From JAGOGN01 sp036652735 (GTDB taxonomy: Bacteria > Bacillota > Clostridia > Lachnospirales > Lachnospiraceae), in NCBI GenBank assembly GCA_036652735.1, contig JAVVVI010000014.1, positions 1-51,689 of the forward strand: DNA of 51,689 bases, read 5' to 3'. A program made the position numbers and the translations under genes. The notes beneath the pieces are model-generated. The model was not told the origin of the DNA. It saw only the letters and a list, made by a program, of their open reading frames with translations, and searched no databases. Positions 25,054-33,752 of this stretch are shown in pieces (position 1 is the first letter of the stretch; each line of letters starts with the position of its first letter).

Positions 25054-26225
25054 AAATAAATAAAAGAGTATTTTTAGTGGTATTAGACAGCTTTGGAATT
25101 GGGGAAGCACTTGATGCGGCAGAATTTGGTGATGTAGGATGCAATACCTTAAAGAGTGTAGCGGGAGCAGATAATTTTTACACTCCAAATATGAAGAAAT
25201 TGGGCTTTTTTAATATAGATGGAGTAGAGGGATTGGAAAAAGAGGCGTTTCCGCTGGGAAGTTATGCAAGACTTCGTGAGGCATCCCGTGGAAAAGACAC
25301 AACCATTGGACATTGGGAGATTGCAGGAATTGTATCAAAGTCCCCATTGCCAACCTATCCGGAGGGGTTTCCATCTGAGGTGATACAGGAATTTGAGATA
25401 CAAACAGGCAGGAAAACATTATGCAATCGCCCCTATTCAGGAACAGAAGTGATTAAAGTCTATGGAGAAGAGCATAGAAAGACAGGAGCTTTAATTGTGT
25501 ATACTTCTGCAGATAGTGTGTTTCAAATTGCGGCTCATGAGAAGGTAGTACCGGTGGAAGAGCTTTATCATTACTGTGAAATAGCCCGTAGGATTCTGGT
25601 TGGAAAGCATGGAGTTGGAAGAGTCATTGCAAGACCATTTGAAGGAACCGCACCGAATTTTGTAAGAACATCCAATCGACATGATTTTTCACTTCTGCCG
25701 CCAAAGGTTACTATGCTGGACCAATTACAGCAAAGTGGATACGATACCTATGGAATTGGTAAAATTAATGATATTTTTGCAGGAAAAGGAATGGCACATA
25801 GTCAGAGAATTCAGAATAATCTGGATGGATGCAAAAAAATGATTCAAATGCAAACAGAAAGTTTTCAGGGACTGTGCTTTGTGAATCTGGTTGATTTTGA
25901 TATGACCTATGGACATCGGCGTGATATCAGGGGGTATGCAGGAGCGGCCACGGAATTTGATCAGCAGTTAGGCGTCTTTATAAATGGTATGAAGCCGGAA
26001 GATATTCTAATGATTACAGCCGATCATGGCTGTGACCCGGGGTTTTTTGGAACAGACCATACCCGGGAAGATGTTCCGCTTTTGATTTATGGTGACAGCA
26101 TAAAAAAAGGATGGTCACTGGGAACCAGAGATAGTTTTGCCGATATTGCAGCCACGATTCTGGATTTGTTTGAAATAAAACAAGAGATTGATGGTGAAAG
26201 CTTTAAAGAATTCATTATAAAATAA
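25050..26225 (+). CDS. deoB: Phosphopentomutase
   Basis: Converts deoxyribose 1-phosphate or ribose 1-phosphate to the 5-phosphate in nucleoside salvage. Length 391 residues matches DeoB. Alkaline-phosphatase-superfamily metal motifs are present: DSFGIGEALDAAEFGD near the start, the phosphorylated Thr region GKDTTIGHWEIAG, and the C-terminal ITADHGCDPG and GTDHTRE blocks. It opens a deoB-pdp-deoC series that takes nucleosides to glyceraldehyde 3-phosphate and acetaldehyde. Overlap with the response-regulator gene is four bases. Confidence 0.93.
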   Translation: MKINKRVFLVVLDSFGIGEALDAAEFGDVGCNTLKSVAGADNFYTPNMKKLGFFNIDGVEGLEKEAFPLGSYARLREASRGKDTTIGHWEIAGIVSKSPLPTYPEGFPSEVIQEFEIQTGRKTLCNRPYSGTEVIKVYGEEHRKTGALIVYTSADSVFQIAAHEKVVPVEELYHYCEIARRILVGKHGVGRVIARPFEGTAPNFVRTSNRHDFSLLPPKVTMLDQLQQSGYDTYGIGKINDIFAGKGMAHSQRIQNNLDGCKKMIQMQTESFQGLCFVNLVDFDMTYGHRRDIRGYAGAATEFDQQLGVFINGMKPEDILMITADHGCDPGFFGTDHTREDVPLLIYGDSIKKGWSLGTRDSFADIAATILDLFEIKQEIDGESFKEFIIK

Positions 26226-26245
26226 AGGTTCCGGAGGATTTGATT

Positions 26246-27595
26246 ATGAGAATGTATGATCTCATTAAGAAAAAGCGCGATCATGGTGCCTTAACAGAGG
26301 CCGAAATGAAAGAGATGATCCAAAAGTATGTGTCAGGTGAGATTCCGGAGTATCAGATGTCTGCTTTTTTAATGGCGGTTTATTTTCAGGGAATGACCAA
26401 ACAGGAAACACTTGCGATGACAACAGCAGTGGCTTATTCAGGAGAGCGAATAGATTTGTCCGGTATAGCCGGAATCAAAGTGGATAAACATTCCACCGGT
26501 GGAGTAGGAGATAAAACGACCTTAATTATTGCACCTATGGTAGCAGCCTGTGGTGTAAAGGTGGCAAAAATGTCAGGTAGAGGTTTGGGGCATACCGGTG
26601 GAACAATAGATAAGCTGGAATCCATACCGGGTCTGCGCACCGATCTGTCCCGGGAGGAATTTTTTAAGGTTGTGAATCAGGTGGGATTAAGTGTGATTGG
26701 ACAGACCGGAGACTTAACACCAGCAGATAAAAAATTATATGCACTTCGGGATGTGACGGCTACAGTGGAGAGTATTCCCCTTATTGCAGTGTCCATAATG
26801 GGGAAAAAATTAGCAGCAGGAAGTGACTGCATTCTTTTGGATGTAAAAACAGGCAGTGGTGCCTTTATGAAGACGTTGGAGGATGCCATTTTGTTAGCAG
26901 AAGAAATGGTTGCAATTGGTGAAAATGCAGGAAAGCCAACGGTTGCTTTAATTACAAACATGGATTTTCCATTGGGGCAGGCAATTGGCAACAGCTTAGA
27001 AGTTATTGAAGCGGTAAAGACGCTTCGGGGAGAAGGACCAAAGGATCTTACAGGTGAATCCATTAGTTTAGCCGCCAATATGTTGTATCTGGCCGGAAAA
27101 GGGGAACTTAGCCAGTGCAAAAAAATGGCAGAAGAAGTTCTGTATGATGGAAAAGCACTGGGGCGCCTGATTGAGATGGTGGAAGCACAAGGAGGCGATT
27201 CCAGTGTGATTCGTGACACGGATAATTTTGTAAAAGCACCTTTTGCAGTGGAAATTGCCGCATTAAAAAGTGGTTTTCTTACAAAAATGGATACCGAAAA
27301 ATGTGGAATTGCTTCGGCACTTCTGGGGGCAGGAAGAGAGAGACTTGGAGACCCAATAGACCCATCTGCCGGAATTATCATTCATGCTAAAACCGGTGAT
27401 TTTGTAAAAAAAGGAGAGTCTTTGGCAACCCTTTATACTTCGGATAAAAAAAGGATTCCGGCGGCAGAGGAAGTGTATCGTCAAGGGGTGGAAATACATG
27501 GTGAGGCACCGGAATTACCTCCTTTGGTTTATGCCAGAGTCAGTAAAGATGGAATTGAGAGATATGATGAAGAAAATAAAAAGGGAGACAGATAA
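26246..27595 (+). CDS. pdp: Pyrimidine-nucleoside phosphorylase
   Basis: Cleaves uridine/thymidine-type nucleosides with phosphate to free base and (deoxy)ribose 1-phosphate. The 449-residue protein has the family signature KMSGRGLGHTGGTIDKLESI, the phosphate-binding KHSTGGVGDKTT loop, the VKTGSGAFMKTLEDA segment and a C-terminal PYNP domain (PSAGIIIHAKTGDFVKKGE). ATG 26246 with GGAGGA seven bases before it is preferred to an in-frame TTG at 26240. Its product feeds DeoB, encoded 20 bases upstream. Confidence 0.93.
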   Translation: MRMYDLIKKKRDHGALTEAEMKEMIQKYVSGEIPEYQMSAFLMAVYFQGMTKQETLAMTTAVAYSGERIDLSGIAGIKVDKHSTGGVGDKTTLIIAPMVAACGVKVAKMSGRGLGHTGGTIDKLESIPGLRTDLSREEFFKVVNQVGLSVIGQTGDLTPADKKLYALRDVTATVESIPLIAVSIMGKKLAAGSDCILLDVKTGSGAFMKTLEDAILLAEEMVAIGENAGKPTVALITNMDFPLGQAIGNSLEVIEAVKTLRGEGPKDLTGESISLAANMLYLAGKGELSQCKKMAEEVLYDGKALGRLIEMVEAQGGDSSVIRDTDNFVKAPFAVEIAALKSGFLTKMDTEKCGIASALLGAGRERLGDPIDPSAGIIIHAKTGDFVKKGESLATLYTSDKKRIPAAEEVYRQGVEIHGEAPELPPLVYARVSKDGIERYDEENKKGDR

Positions 27596-28249
27596 ATGAT
27601 AGAAGAAGAACTTTTAAGCCATGTTGACCATACGCTTTTAAACGCAACGGCAACCTGGTCTCAGATACAGAAACTATGTGAAGAAATGATAGAATATGGG
27701 ACCGCTTCTGTATGTGTTCCACCGTGCTATGTCAGACGCATTCATGATTGTTATGGAGCAAAGGTAACGATAGGTACGGTAGTTGGATTTCCACTTGGCT
27801 ATAGCACAACTGAGACAAAAAAGCTGGAGACCAGACAGGCAGTTTTAGACGGTGCCGCAGAAATTGATATGGTAATTAATCTAACAGATGTAAAAAATGG
27901 CAGTTTCGATCAGGTTCGAAAAGAAATTGAGACCATAAGGCAGGAAGTGAAAACAGGTTGTTTAAAAGTGATTGTGGAGACCTGTTATCTTACAGAAGAA
28001 GAAAAGAAGATACTCTGTAACATTGTAAGGGATGCAGGGGCTGATTATATTAAGACCTCAACCGGATTTGGAACTTCCGGTGCCGATCTTAAGGATATTC
28101 AGCTTTTCAGAGAAACGATAGGAGATTCAATAAAGATAAAGGCTGCCGGAGGGATTAAAAAATTGGAAGATATGGAGCATTTTATTGAAGCCGGCTGTGA
28201 ACGAATTGGATCCAGTTCTGCAATTATGCTTCTTAAGGAAAAAGAATGA
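27596..28249 (+). CDS. deoC: Deoxyribose-phosphate aldolase
   Basis: Splits 2-deoxyribose 5-phosphate into glyceraldehyde 3-phosphate and acetaldehyde. Length 217 residues is normal for DeoC. The Schiff-base Lys lies in DYIKTSTGFGTSGA, the VVGFPLGYSTTETK loop and the KAAGGIKKLEDM segment with the second conserved Lys are present. Start ATG directly follows the pdp stop codon, and the gene's stop overlaps the next start as ATGA. The acetaldehyde produced could be handled by an aldehyde dehydrogenase, but none is in this operon. Confidence 0.94.
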   Translation: MIEEELLSHVDHTLLNATATWSQIQKLCEEMIEYGTASVCVPPCYVRRIHDCYGAKVTIGTVVGFPLGYSTTETKKLETRQAVLDGAAEIDMVINLTDVKNGSFDQVRKEIETIRQEVKTGCLKVIVETCYLTEEEKKILCNIVRDAGADYIKTSTGFGTSGADLKDIQLFRETIGDSIKIKAAGGIKKLEDMEHFIEAGCERIGSSSAIMLLKEKE

Positions 28250-29355
28250 AGAAGAAAATCGTTTGTATTAGTATGATTCTGTTTCTTTTATTACAACTAA
28301 CAGGATGTAGTCTGATACAGAACACAAATCCGGAACCAAAGACAGAGTACAAGGATGAAGGAACGTACGAGCTGGCATTAATCAGCAGTTTTTCAAGCAT
28401 AGATGGAAGAAGTTTTAATATCGAAGCCTGGAATGGAATTATGCAATATGCAGGGGAACATTCTCTTAGTCATAAAGAATACCGTCCCAAGGAAAAAACA
28501 GAGCAGGCCTGTACAGATGCCATTCAACAGGCGGTTAGAAATGGAGCCAAGGTGATTCTGGTGCAGGGATATTTGTTTGAGGTTCCAATCTATAAGGCTC
28601 AAATAAAATACCCAAAGGTAAAATTTGTATTTTTTGATGGACAGCCAAGGAATAGTGAGCGCAGATATGTAATCAATAAAAATGTGTGCTGTGTTCATTT
28701 TGCAGAAGAACAGGCAGGATATTTAGCAGGATATATTGCGATTGCAGAGGGATATCGTCAAATTGGTTTTATAGGTGGAATTGCAATTCCTTCTATTATT
28801 CGTTATGGCTATGGATTTGTGCAGGGAGCGGATGCAGCGGTAAAAGATAAAAAAATTGAAAAAGAAGCGATTAATATTAAATATTCTTATACCGGTAATT
28901 TCAATGCGTCTTCCAAAAACAGAAAACTTGCTTCGTCCTGGTATGACAAAGGAACACAAGTAATATTTGCCTGTGGACAGGGTGTGGAAAAAGTGGTACT
29001 GGATGCAGCAAAATTAGCAGAAAAAAAAGTGATTGGATCAGCAGTTGACCGCTGTGAGGAATCCGATCTGGTAATAATTTCCGCAATTAAAAATACCAAA
29101 CAAGTAGTATATAAGGTTCTAAGCTCCTATTATGAAGGAACGTTTCAAGGGGGATCCTCCATTTGTGCAGATGCAAGAATCGATGGAATACAACTTACTA
29201 TGACGACCTCTCGGTTGAAGCGTTTTACAATGGAAGAATATGAAACACTGTATGCCTCTTTATCCAGTGGGTTTGTTCGTGTGGGAAAAGAAGATGCAGC
29301 CTTTGATATTACAAAACTCAAAGTAAAACATGTTGCAGTTGAATATGTAAAGTGA
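28246..29355 (+). CDS. BMP/PnrA-family nucleoside-binding-type lipoprotein
   Basis: Exported lipoprotein of 369 residues: signal peptide with lipobox LTGC, then a periplasmic-binding fold. BMP-family features are AEEQAGYLAGYIAI, IGFIGGIAIPSIIRYGYGFVQGA and the late VIGSAVD segment. Members bind nucleosides for an ABC importer, but no matching permeases or ATPase are encoded nearby. The start overlaps deoC by four bases, so expression is tied to nucleoside breakdown. It could feed a distant importer, or act as a ligand-binding accessory of the sensing system whose kinase gene follows 40 bases later; both are inference. Confidence 0.82.
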   Translation: MKKKIVCISMILFLLLQLTGCSLIQNTNPEPKTEYKDEGTYELALISSFSSIDGRSFNIEAWNGIMQYAGEHSLSHKEYRPKEKTEQACTDAIQQAVRNGAKVILVQGYLFEVPIYKAQIKYPKVKFVFFDGQPRNSERRYVINKNVCCVHFAEEQAGYLAGYIAIAEGYRQIGFIGGIAIPSIIRYGYGFVQGADAAVKDKKIEKEAINIKYSYTGNFNASSKNRKLASSWYDKGTQVIFACGQGVEKVVLDAAKLAEKKVIGSAVDRCEESDLVIISAIKNTKQVVYKVLSSYYEGTFQGGSSICADARIDGIQLTMTTSRLKRFTMEEYETLYASLSSGFVRVGKEDAAFDITKLKVKHVAVEYVK

Positions 29356-29395
29356 TACCACCAGAGGTGTTGCTTTCGGAAAGGTACTTTTATCC

Positions 29396-30385
29396 ATGAA
29401 AAAAACTTTATTCTCATATTTAAAGGAAAGAATGAAATTTTATATTTTGTTAGGATGCTTTCTTTTTATTTTTTTATTTATTTTTTATCTTGCAGAATTA
29501 GCATCGCCCATCGTATGGTATGCGTTCTTTTTATGTGGTATTTTATTTCTATTGGCCTCTCTCCTTGATTTTTATCATTTTTATAAAAAAAGGAACCTGA
29601 TTAAGGCACTTTCCATCCATCCGGAAATTGCAAGTGACTTGGAATCCTTTCCCGGAACCATGTGTGAAAAGGAGTTAATAGCCATCATTGAAGAACAGAG
29701 ACAGGAGCAAATGAGAATACGTTCCAAAACAGATGCACAGTTTTCGGATATGGTTGATTATTATACAATGTGGGCACATCAAATTAAGACACCCATATCC
29801 GCCATGCACCTTATGCTTCAGGAAAGTGAGAATGAACAATATCGGGAATTATTGCTGGAATTAATGAAAATTGATCAATATGTGGATATGGTATTGCAAT
29901 ATTTAAGACTGGATAGTGAAAGCAGTGATTTTGTGTTTCAAACATATTCACTGGATCAAATTATTTGTACTGCAATTAAAAAATATGCACCTTTATTTAT
30001 TCGAAAGAAAATAACACTAAAGTACAAGACCATCGATCAAATGATTACAACAGATGAAAAGTGGTTTCAATTTATTCTAGAACAATTATTATCCAATGCT
30101 TTGAAATATACCGCAAAAGGAAGCATTTCCATTCAAATGAAATCTGAAAAATTAGTAATTATGGATACCGGAATTGGAATTGCACCGGAAGATATTCCAA
30201 GGGTTTTTGACAAAGGATTTACCGGATTCAATGGAAGAATAGGAAAAAAATCTACCGGTATTGGATTATATTTATGCAAACGGGTATCCCAAAAGCTTGG
30301 ATGTGAACTCTCAATATACAGTAAAATAGGGGAAGGAACTTCTGTGTCTTTCAGTTTACCAAAAGAAAAACCGGAAATTGAGTAG
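29396..30385 (+). CDS. BceS-like intramembrane-sensing histidine kinase
   Basis: Membrane kinase of 329 residues. Two N-terminal helices (about 15-34 and 38-60) are joined by a loop of only a few residues, the hallmark of intramembrane-sensing kinases that take their signal from a partner ABC transporter. H-box is WAHQIKTPISAMH, N-box EQLLSNALKYTAKGS, G1 DTGIGIAPEDI, and G2 KSTGIGLYLCK. The partner transporter genes follow immediately and the BceR-like regulator gene is 4.3 kb upstream, beyond the nucleoside cassette. The ribosome site (GGAAAGG) is far from the ATG and weak. Confidence 0.88.
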   Translation: MKKTLFSYLKERMKFYILLGCFLFIFLFIFYLAELASPIVWYAFFLCGILFLLASLLDFYHFYKKRNLIKALSIHPEIASDLESFPGTMCEKELIAIIEEQRQEQMRIRSKTDAQFSDMVDYYTMWAHQIKTPISAMHLMLQESENEQYRELLLELMKIDQYVDMVLQYLRLDSESSDFVFQTYSLDQIICTAIKKYAPLFIRKKITLKYKTIDQMITTDEKWFQFILEQLLSNALKYTAKGSISIQMKSEKLVIMDTGIGIAPEDIPRVFDKGFTGFNGRIGKKSTGIGLYLCKRVSQKLGCELSIYSKIGEGTSVSFSLPKEKPEIE

Positions 30386-30406
30386 CGGTCAGGAGCAATG
30401 ACTGTA

Positions 30407-30424
30407 TCTTACAGTAATGTAAGA
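30407..30424 (+). promoter_or_regulatory. Candidate BceR-type operator before the transporter genes
   Basis: Perfect inverted repeat TCTTACA-GTAA-TGTAAGA. It lies about 70 bases upstream of the start point predicted from the TATAAT at 30476-30481, which has no good -35 box; this is the expected layout for an activator-dependent BceA promoter. Regulators of this group are known to bind TNACA-N4-TGTAA-like repeats. Binding is inferred. Confidence 0.65.
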
Positions 30425-30475
30425 ATATAGGAGAAAATGTAAGCTGAATCTATGGCAGCCGTTTTTCTTTTCTTT

Positions 30476-30481
30476 TATAAT
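30476..30481 (+). promoter_or_regulatory. -10 element of the probable regulated transporter promoter
   Basis: TATAAT at 30476-30481 with only TGGCAG where the -35 box should be (17-base spacing), 32 bases before the ATPase start at 30513. Confidence 0.5.
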
Positions 30482-30512
30482 GGTTAAAGATAAAAGAAAA
30501 AGGAGAAAAGAT

Positions 30513-31280
30513 ATGACATTATTAGAAGTAAAAAACCTCAAAAAAATATATACTACAAGATTTGGTTCCAATCAGGTGCAAGCACTTTCCAATGTTAATT
30601 TTACTGTAGAAGAAGGAGAATATGTTGCAATTATGGGGGAAAGTGGCTCCGGTAAGACAACGCTTTTAAATATTTTAGCAGCATTGGATAAACCAACCAG
30701 TGGTGAGGTCTGTTTAAAAGGAAACAATATGGCAGATATTAAAGATCGGGATATCTCTTCTTTTCGACGGGAGAATTTAGGATTTGTCTTTCAGGATTTT
30801 AATTTATTGGATAATTTTTCCGTAAAAGATAATATTCTGCTTCCACTTGTACTGTCCGGAATGCATTACAAACAAATGGAACAAAAGTTAGTACCAATTG
30901 TTAAAAAACTTGGAATTATGGATCTTTTGGAAAAATTTCCATATGAGATTTCCGGGGGACAAAAACAACGCGTCGCAGTAGCACGGGCAATTATTACACA
31001 GCCACAGCTCATCCTTGCAGATGAGCCAACGGGAGCATTGGACTCCAAAGCAACCGATGGATTATTAAATCTTTTTTCCAAGGTGAATGAAGAAGGACAG
31101 ACGATTTTAATGGTAACACATAGTACAAAGGCAGCAAGTCATGCAAAACGTGTACTGTTTATCAAAGATGGGGAAGTATTTCATCAGCTTTATCGTGGAA
31201 ATATGAACAATGAAGAATTATTTGGAAAAATATCAGACACCCTTACGGTATTAATGGCAGGGGGTGAGGTCAATGAGTAA
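30513..31280 (+). CDS. Bce-type ABC transporter ATP-binding protein
   Basis: Cytosolic ATPase of 255 residues. Walker A GESGSGKTT, Q-loop FVFQDFNLLDNF, signature ISGGQKQRVAVARAI and Walker B LILADEPTGALD are all intact, and the sequence is of the BceA/MacB type. The start ATG 30513 with AAAGGAG upstream replaces a longer frame opening at 30480 inside the promoter. With the permease it forms a transporter that typically removes bacitracin- or lantibiotic-like peptides from lipid II cycle intermediates and reports flux to the kinase. The stop overlaps the permease start by eight bases. Confidence 0.92.
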   Translation: MTLLEVKNLKKIYTTRFGSNQVQALSNVNFTVEEGEYVAIMGESGSGKTTLLNILAALDKPTSGEVCLKGNNMADIKDRDISSFRRENLGFVFQDFNLLDNFSVKDNILLPLVLSGMHYKQMEQKLVPIVKKLGIMDLLEKFPYEISGGQKQRVAVARAIITQPQLILADEPTGALDSKATDGLLNLFSKVNEEGQTILMVTHSTKAASHAKRVLFIKDGEVFHQLYRGNMNNEELFGKISDTLTVLMAGGEVNE

Positions 31281-33279
31281 ATTTTTTTATATAAAACTGT
31301 CCATTAGCAATCTTCGTAAAAATGGCAAATTATATTATCCTTATTTGTTAGCGACCATAGTTAACGTGGCCATGTTTTATATTATGGTGGCATTAACATC
31401 GGATGAGGGCTTAAATACCATACCGGGAGCCACGTCCTTAAAAATGATTATGATGCTTGGATGTATTGTCATTGCCATTTTTTCAATTATTTTTTTATTT
31501 TATATCAATAGTTTTTTAATGAAGCATAGAAAAAAAGAGATGGGACTTTATAATATTTTAGGCATGGAGAAAAAACATATTGGCAGAATTTTATTTTTCG
31601 AAACGCTGGAGACTTCTATTATAGGTATCTTTGGTGGAATTCTGGGTGGATTTGTGTTCTATGAACTTGTATTATTGATTTTATATCGATTCATGGGTAT
31701 TCATGCCTCGTTTTCTTTTCAACTGTCCGGAATGGGACTGAACATAACGTTGTTGTTATTTTTTGGCATCTTTTTCATAATCTATATTGCAGATTATATA
31801 CAATTGAAAGTATTAAAGCCCATTGAACTGCTTCATAGTGGATCGATTGGTGAAAAAGAACCAAGGAGCAAATGGCTCTTGGCATTAATGGGTTTTGTGT
31901 GTCTTGGAACCGGTTATTATATCGCAATTACCACAGAATCCCCACTTACAGCCATGGTTATTTTTTTTATTGCGGTACTGTTAGTGATTGTTGGAACCTA
32001 CTGTTTGTTCACGGCAGGAAGCATTGTACTATTAAAGCTGCTGCGGAAACATAAATCGTATTATTATAAAACCAATCATTTTACATCGATCTCAGGTATG
32101 CTGTATCGCATGAAGCAAAATGCCGTAGGTCTTGCTAATATTTGTATTCTTTCAACTATGGTATTAGTGATGGTGTCCTCTACGGTCAGTTTATATTTGG
32201 GAATTCAGGATTGCATGAATTACCGCTATCCATCAGATCTATTTATCGCTTCTTCCGCGCAGGAGGTAAATTCGGACTTTCATATCGAACTTCTGAATTC
32301 CATAAAGAAAACAGTTAAAGAGGAAGGGCGAGAGATCAAACAACTGAAAGAGCATGAATATCTTAATTTTGCAGTGATACAAAAGGGCAGAGAATTTATG
32401 CTAAACAATGAGGACAATAGTAATGGTATGGCGGATTGTACGGTTTCGTTATGCACATTAAATGTATATAACAAATTGACAGGAAAGAAACTGCCGGAAT
32501 TAAAGAAAGATGAAATCTATCTGGAAACCGTTTCCGAGAAAATGGATCAGATAGTTTTAGCAGGAAAGCCACTGAAGGTAAAAGAGATGGTAAACTCAGG
32601 TCTGATTAAAGGGGAAGATTCCGCCTTTCTTGTTAATATGTATTATATTATTGTTAAGGATGCAACCGTAATGGAGGAGTTTTTCCAGATTCAAAAACAG
32701 GAATATAAGGAGGATGCAGGTGATTATATGTATTCTCTTTCCATGGATATTGATGGAACAAAGGAAGAAAAAATTGCCTGTGGAGCAGCCCTTGAAGAGA
32801 TGAAAGCACAAGAATTGCCAATGGAAAATGGTTATACAATTCGGCGAGTAGAGTGCAAGGAGAAAGAAGTAGATTCATTTTATGTGATTTTTGGTGGATT
32901 TTTATTTCTGGGAATCTTTTTAGGATTCTTATTCTTAGTGGTAACCGCATTGCTCATTTATTATAAGCAGATATCCGAGGGATATGACGATAAAGAACGA
33001 TTTACCATTATGCTGAATGTAGGGATGTCTCAAAAAGAAGTGAAAGCCTGTATACATTCCCAAATTATAAAAATATTCTTTCTTCCGGTTCTTGTAGCGG
33101 TAATTCATGTTGCAGCAGCATTTCCATTAATAACGAAACTTCTTGGACTACTGCAGCTGCACAATATAGCATTAACGTTGGGATGTACCATAGCCACAAT
33201 ACTGGTATTTCTTCTTGCATACAGCGTGATGTATCTGGTTACCACAAGAACGTATTATAAAATAATTCGACAAAATTAG
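31273..33279 (+). CDS. Bce-type ABC transporter permease (FtsX-like)
   Basis: Membrane permease of 668 residues. Ten helices are expected; four at the start, the FtsX-like RKKEMGLYNILGMEKKHIGR segment, a middle block, then a large extracellular domain of about 200 residues (roughly 325-530), and three final helices. This big external loop is the peptide-sensing part in BceB-type proteins. The ATG at 31273 is preferred to the GTG at 31264, as GGGGTGAGGT precedes it. Ligand specificity cannot be predicted. Confidence 0.88.
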   Translation: MSKFFYIKLSISNLRKNGKLYYPYLLATIVNVAMFYIMVALTSDEGLNTIPGATSLKMIMMLGCIVIAIFSIIFLFYINSFLMKHRKKEMGLYNILGMEKKHIGRILFFETLETSIIGIFGGILGGFVFYELVLLILYRFMGIHASFSFQLSGMGLNITLLLFFGIFFIIYIADYIQLKVLKPIELLHSGSIGEKEPRSKWLLALMGFVCLGTGYYIAITTESPLTAMVIFFIAVLLVIVGTYCLFTAGSIVLLKLLRKHKSYYYKTNHFTSISGMLYRMKQNAVGLANICILSTMVLVMVSSTVSLYLGIQDCMNYRYPSDLFIASSAQEVNSDFHIELLNSIKKTVKEEGREIKQLKEHEYLNFAVIQKGREFMLNNEDNSNGMADCTVSLCTLNVYNKLTGKKLPELKKDEIYLETVSEKMDQIVLAGKPLKVKEMVNSGLIKGEDSAFLVNMYYIIVKDATVMEEFFQIQKQEYKEDAGDYMYSLSMDIDGTKEEKIACGAALEEMKAQELPMENGYTIRRVECKEKEVDSFYVIFGGFLFLGIFLGFLFLVVTALLIYYKQISEGYDDKERFTIMLNVGMSQKEVKACIHSQIIKIFFLPVLVAVIHVAAAFPLITKLLGLLQLHNIALTLGCTIATILVFLLAYSVMYLVTTRTYYKIIRQN

Positions 33280-33370
33280 AATTCCATTACTTTTCTCTTG
33301 ATTCAATTTGAAAAAAAGGGTAAAGTATAAAGTATACAAAGTGCAGAATTTAACAAAAAGAGGTGTGTCT

Positions 33371-33736
33371 ATGAAGGAACTGGTATGTATTGTATGTCCA
33401 AATGGATGCAGGCTTATCATTGATAAAAAAGGAGAAACCGTTGAGGTCAGTGGTAATCAATGCAGCCGTGGAGAGGACTTTGCAATAAAAGAAATGACTC
33501 ATCCAATGAGAAGTATTTCAAGTACGGTGAAGACGGTGTTTGATAAAATTCCAAGAGTACCGGTTAAGGTATCAAAGGAGATTCCAAAAGAGAAGATCTT
33601 CCCTGTAATGAGGGAACTAAACAAAGTGTGTATAAAAGAAAAATTAAAGTCCGGTGATGCAGTGATAGAAAATGTTCTGGGATTAGGTGTAGACGTGGTA
33701 ATTACCAGTGATATTATGTTAGAAGAGGACGAATAA
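33371..33736 (+). CDS. DUF1667 small Cys-rich protein
   Basis: Protein of 121 residues with four Cys near the N-terminus: Cys6, Cys9, Cys13 (CIVCPNGC) and Cys31 (NQCSRG), a probable zinc- or FeS-binding knuckle. The later stretch PMRSISSTVKTVFDKIPRVPVKVSKEIPK matches DUF1667. In other Firmicutes this domain is often beside FAD-dependent dehydrogenases of the glycerol 3-phosphate type; here no dehydrogenase is adjacent, and the gene precedes an aldehyde dehydrogenase by 16 bases. The start at 33371 follows AAGAGGTGTGTCT; an upstream frame beginning at 33308 lacks a ribosome site. Confidence 0.8.
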   Translation: MKELVCIVCPNGCRLIIDKKGETVEVSGNQCSRGEDFAIKEMTHPMRSISSTVKTVFDKIPRVPVKVSKEIPKEKIFPVMRELNKVCIKEKLKSGDAVIENVLGLGVDVVITSDIMLEEDE

Positions 33737-33752
33737 GACAGGAGGAAACACC

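Noticed and set aside
26677..27381. 234-residue - strand reading frame
   Set aside because: Fully antisense to pdp, composition fits a shadow of a real gene, no ribosome site.
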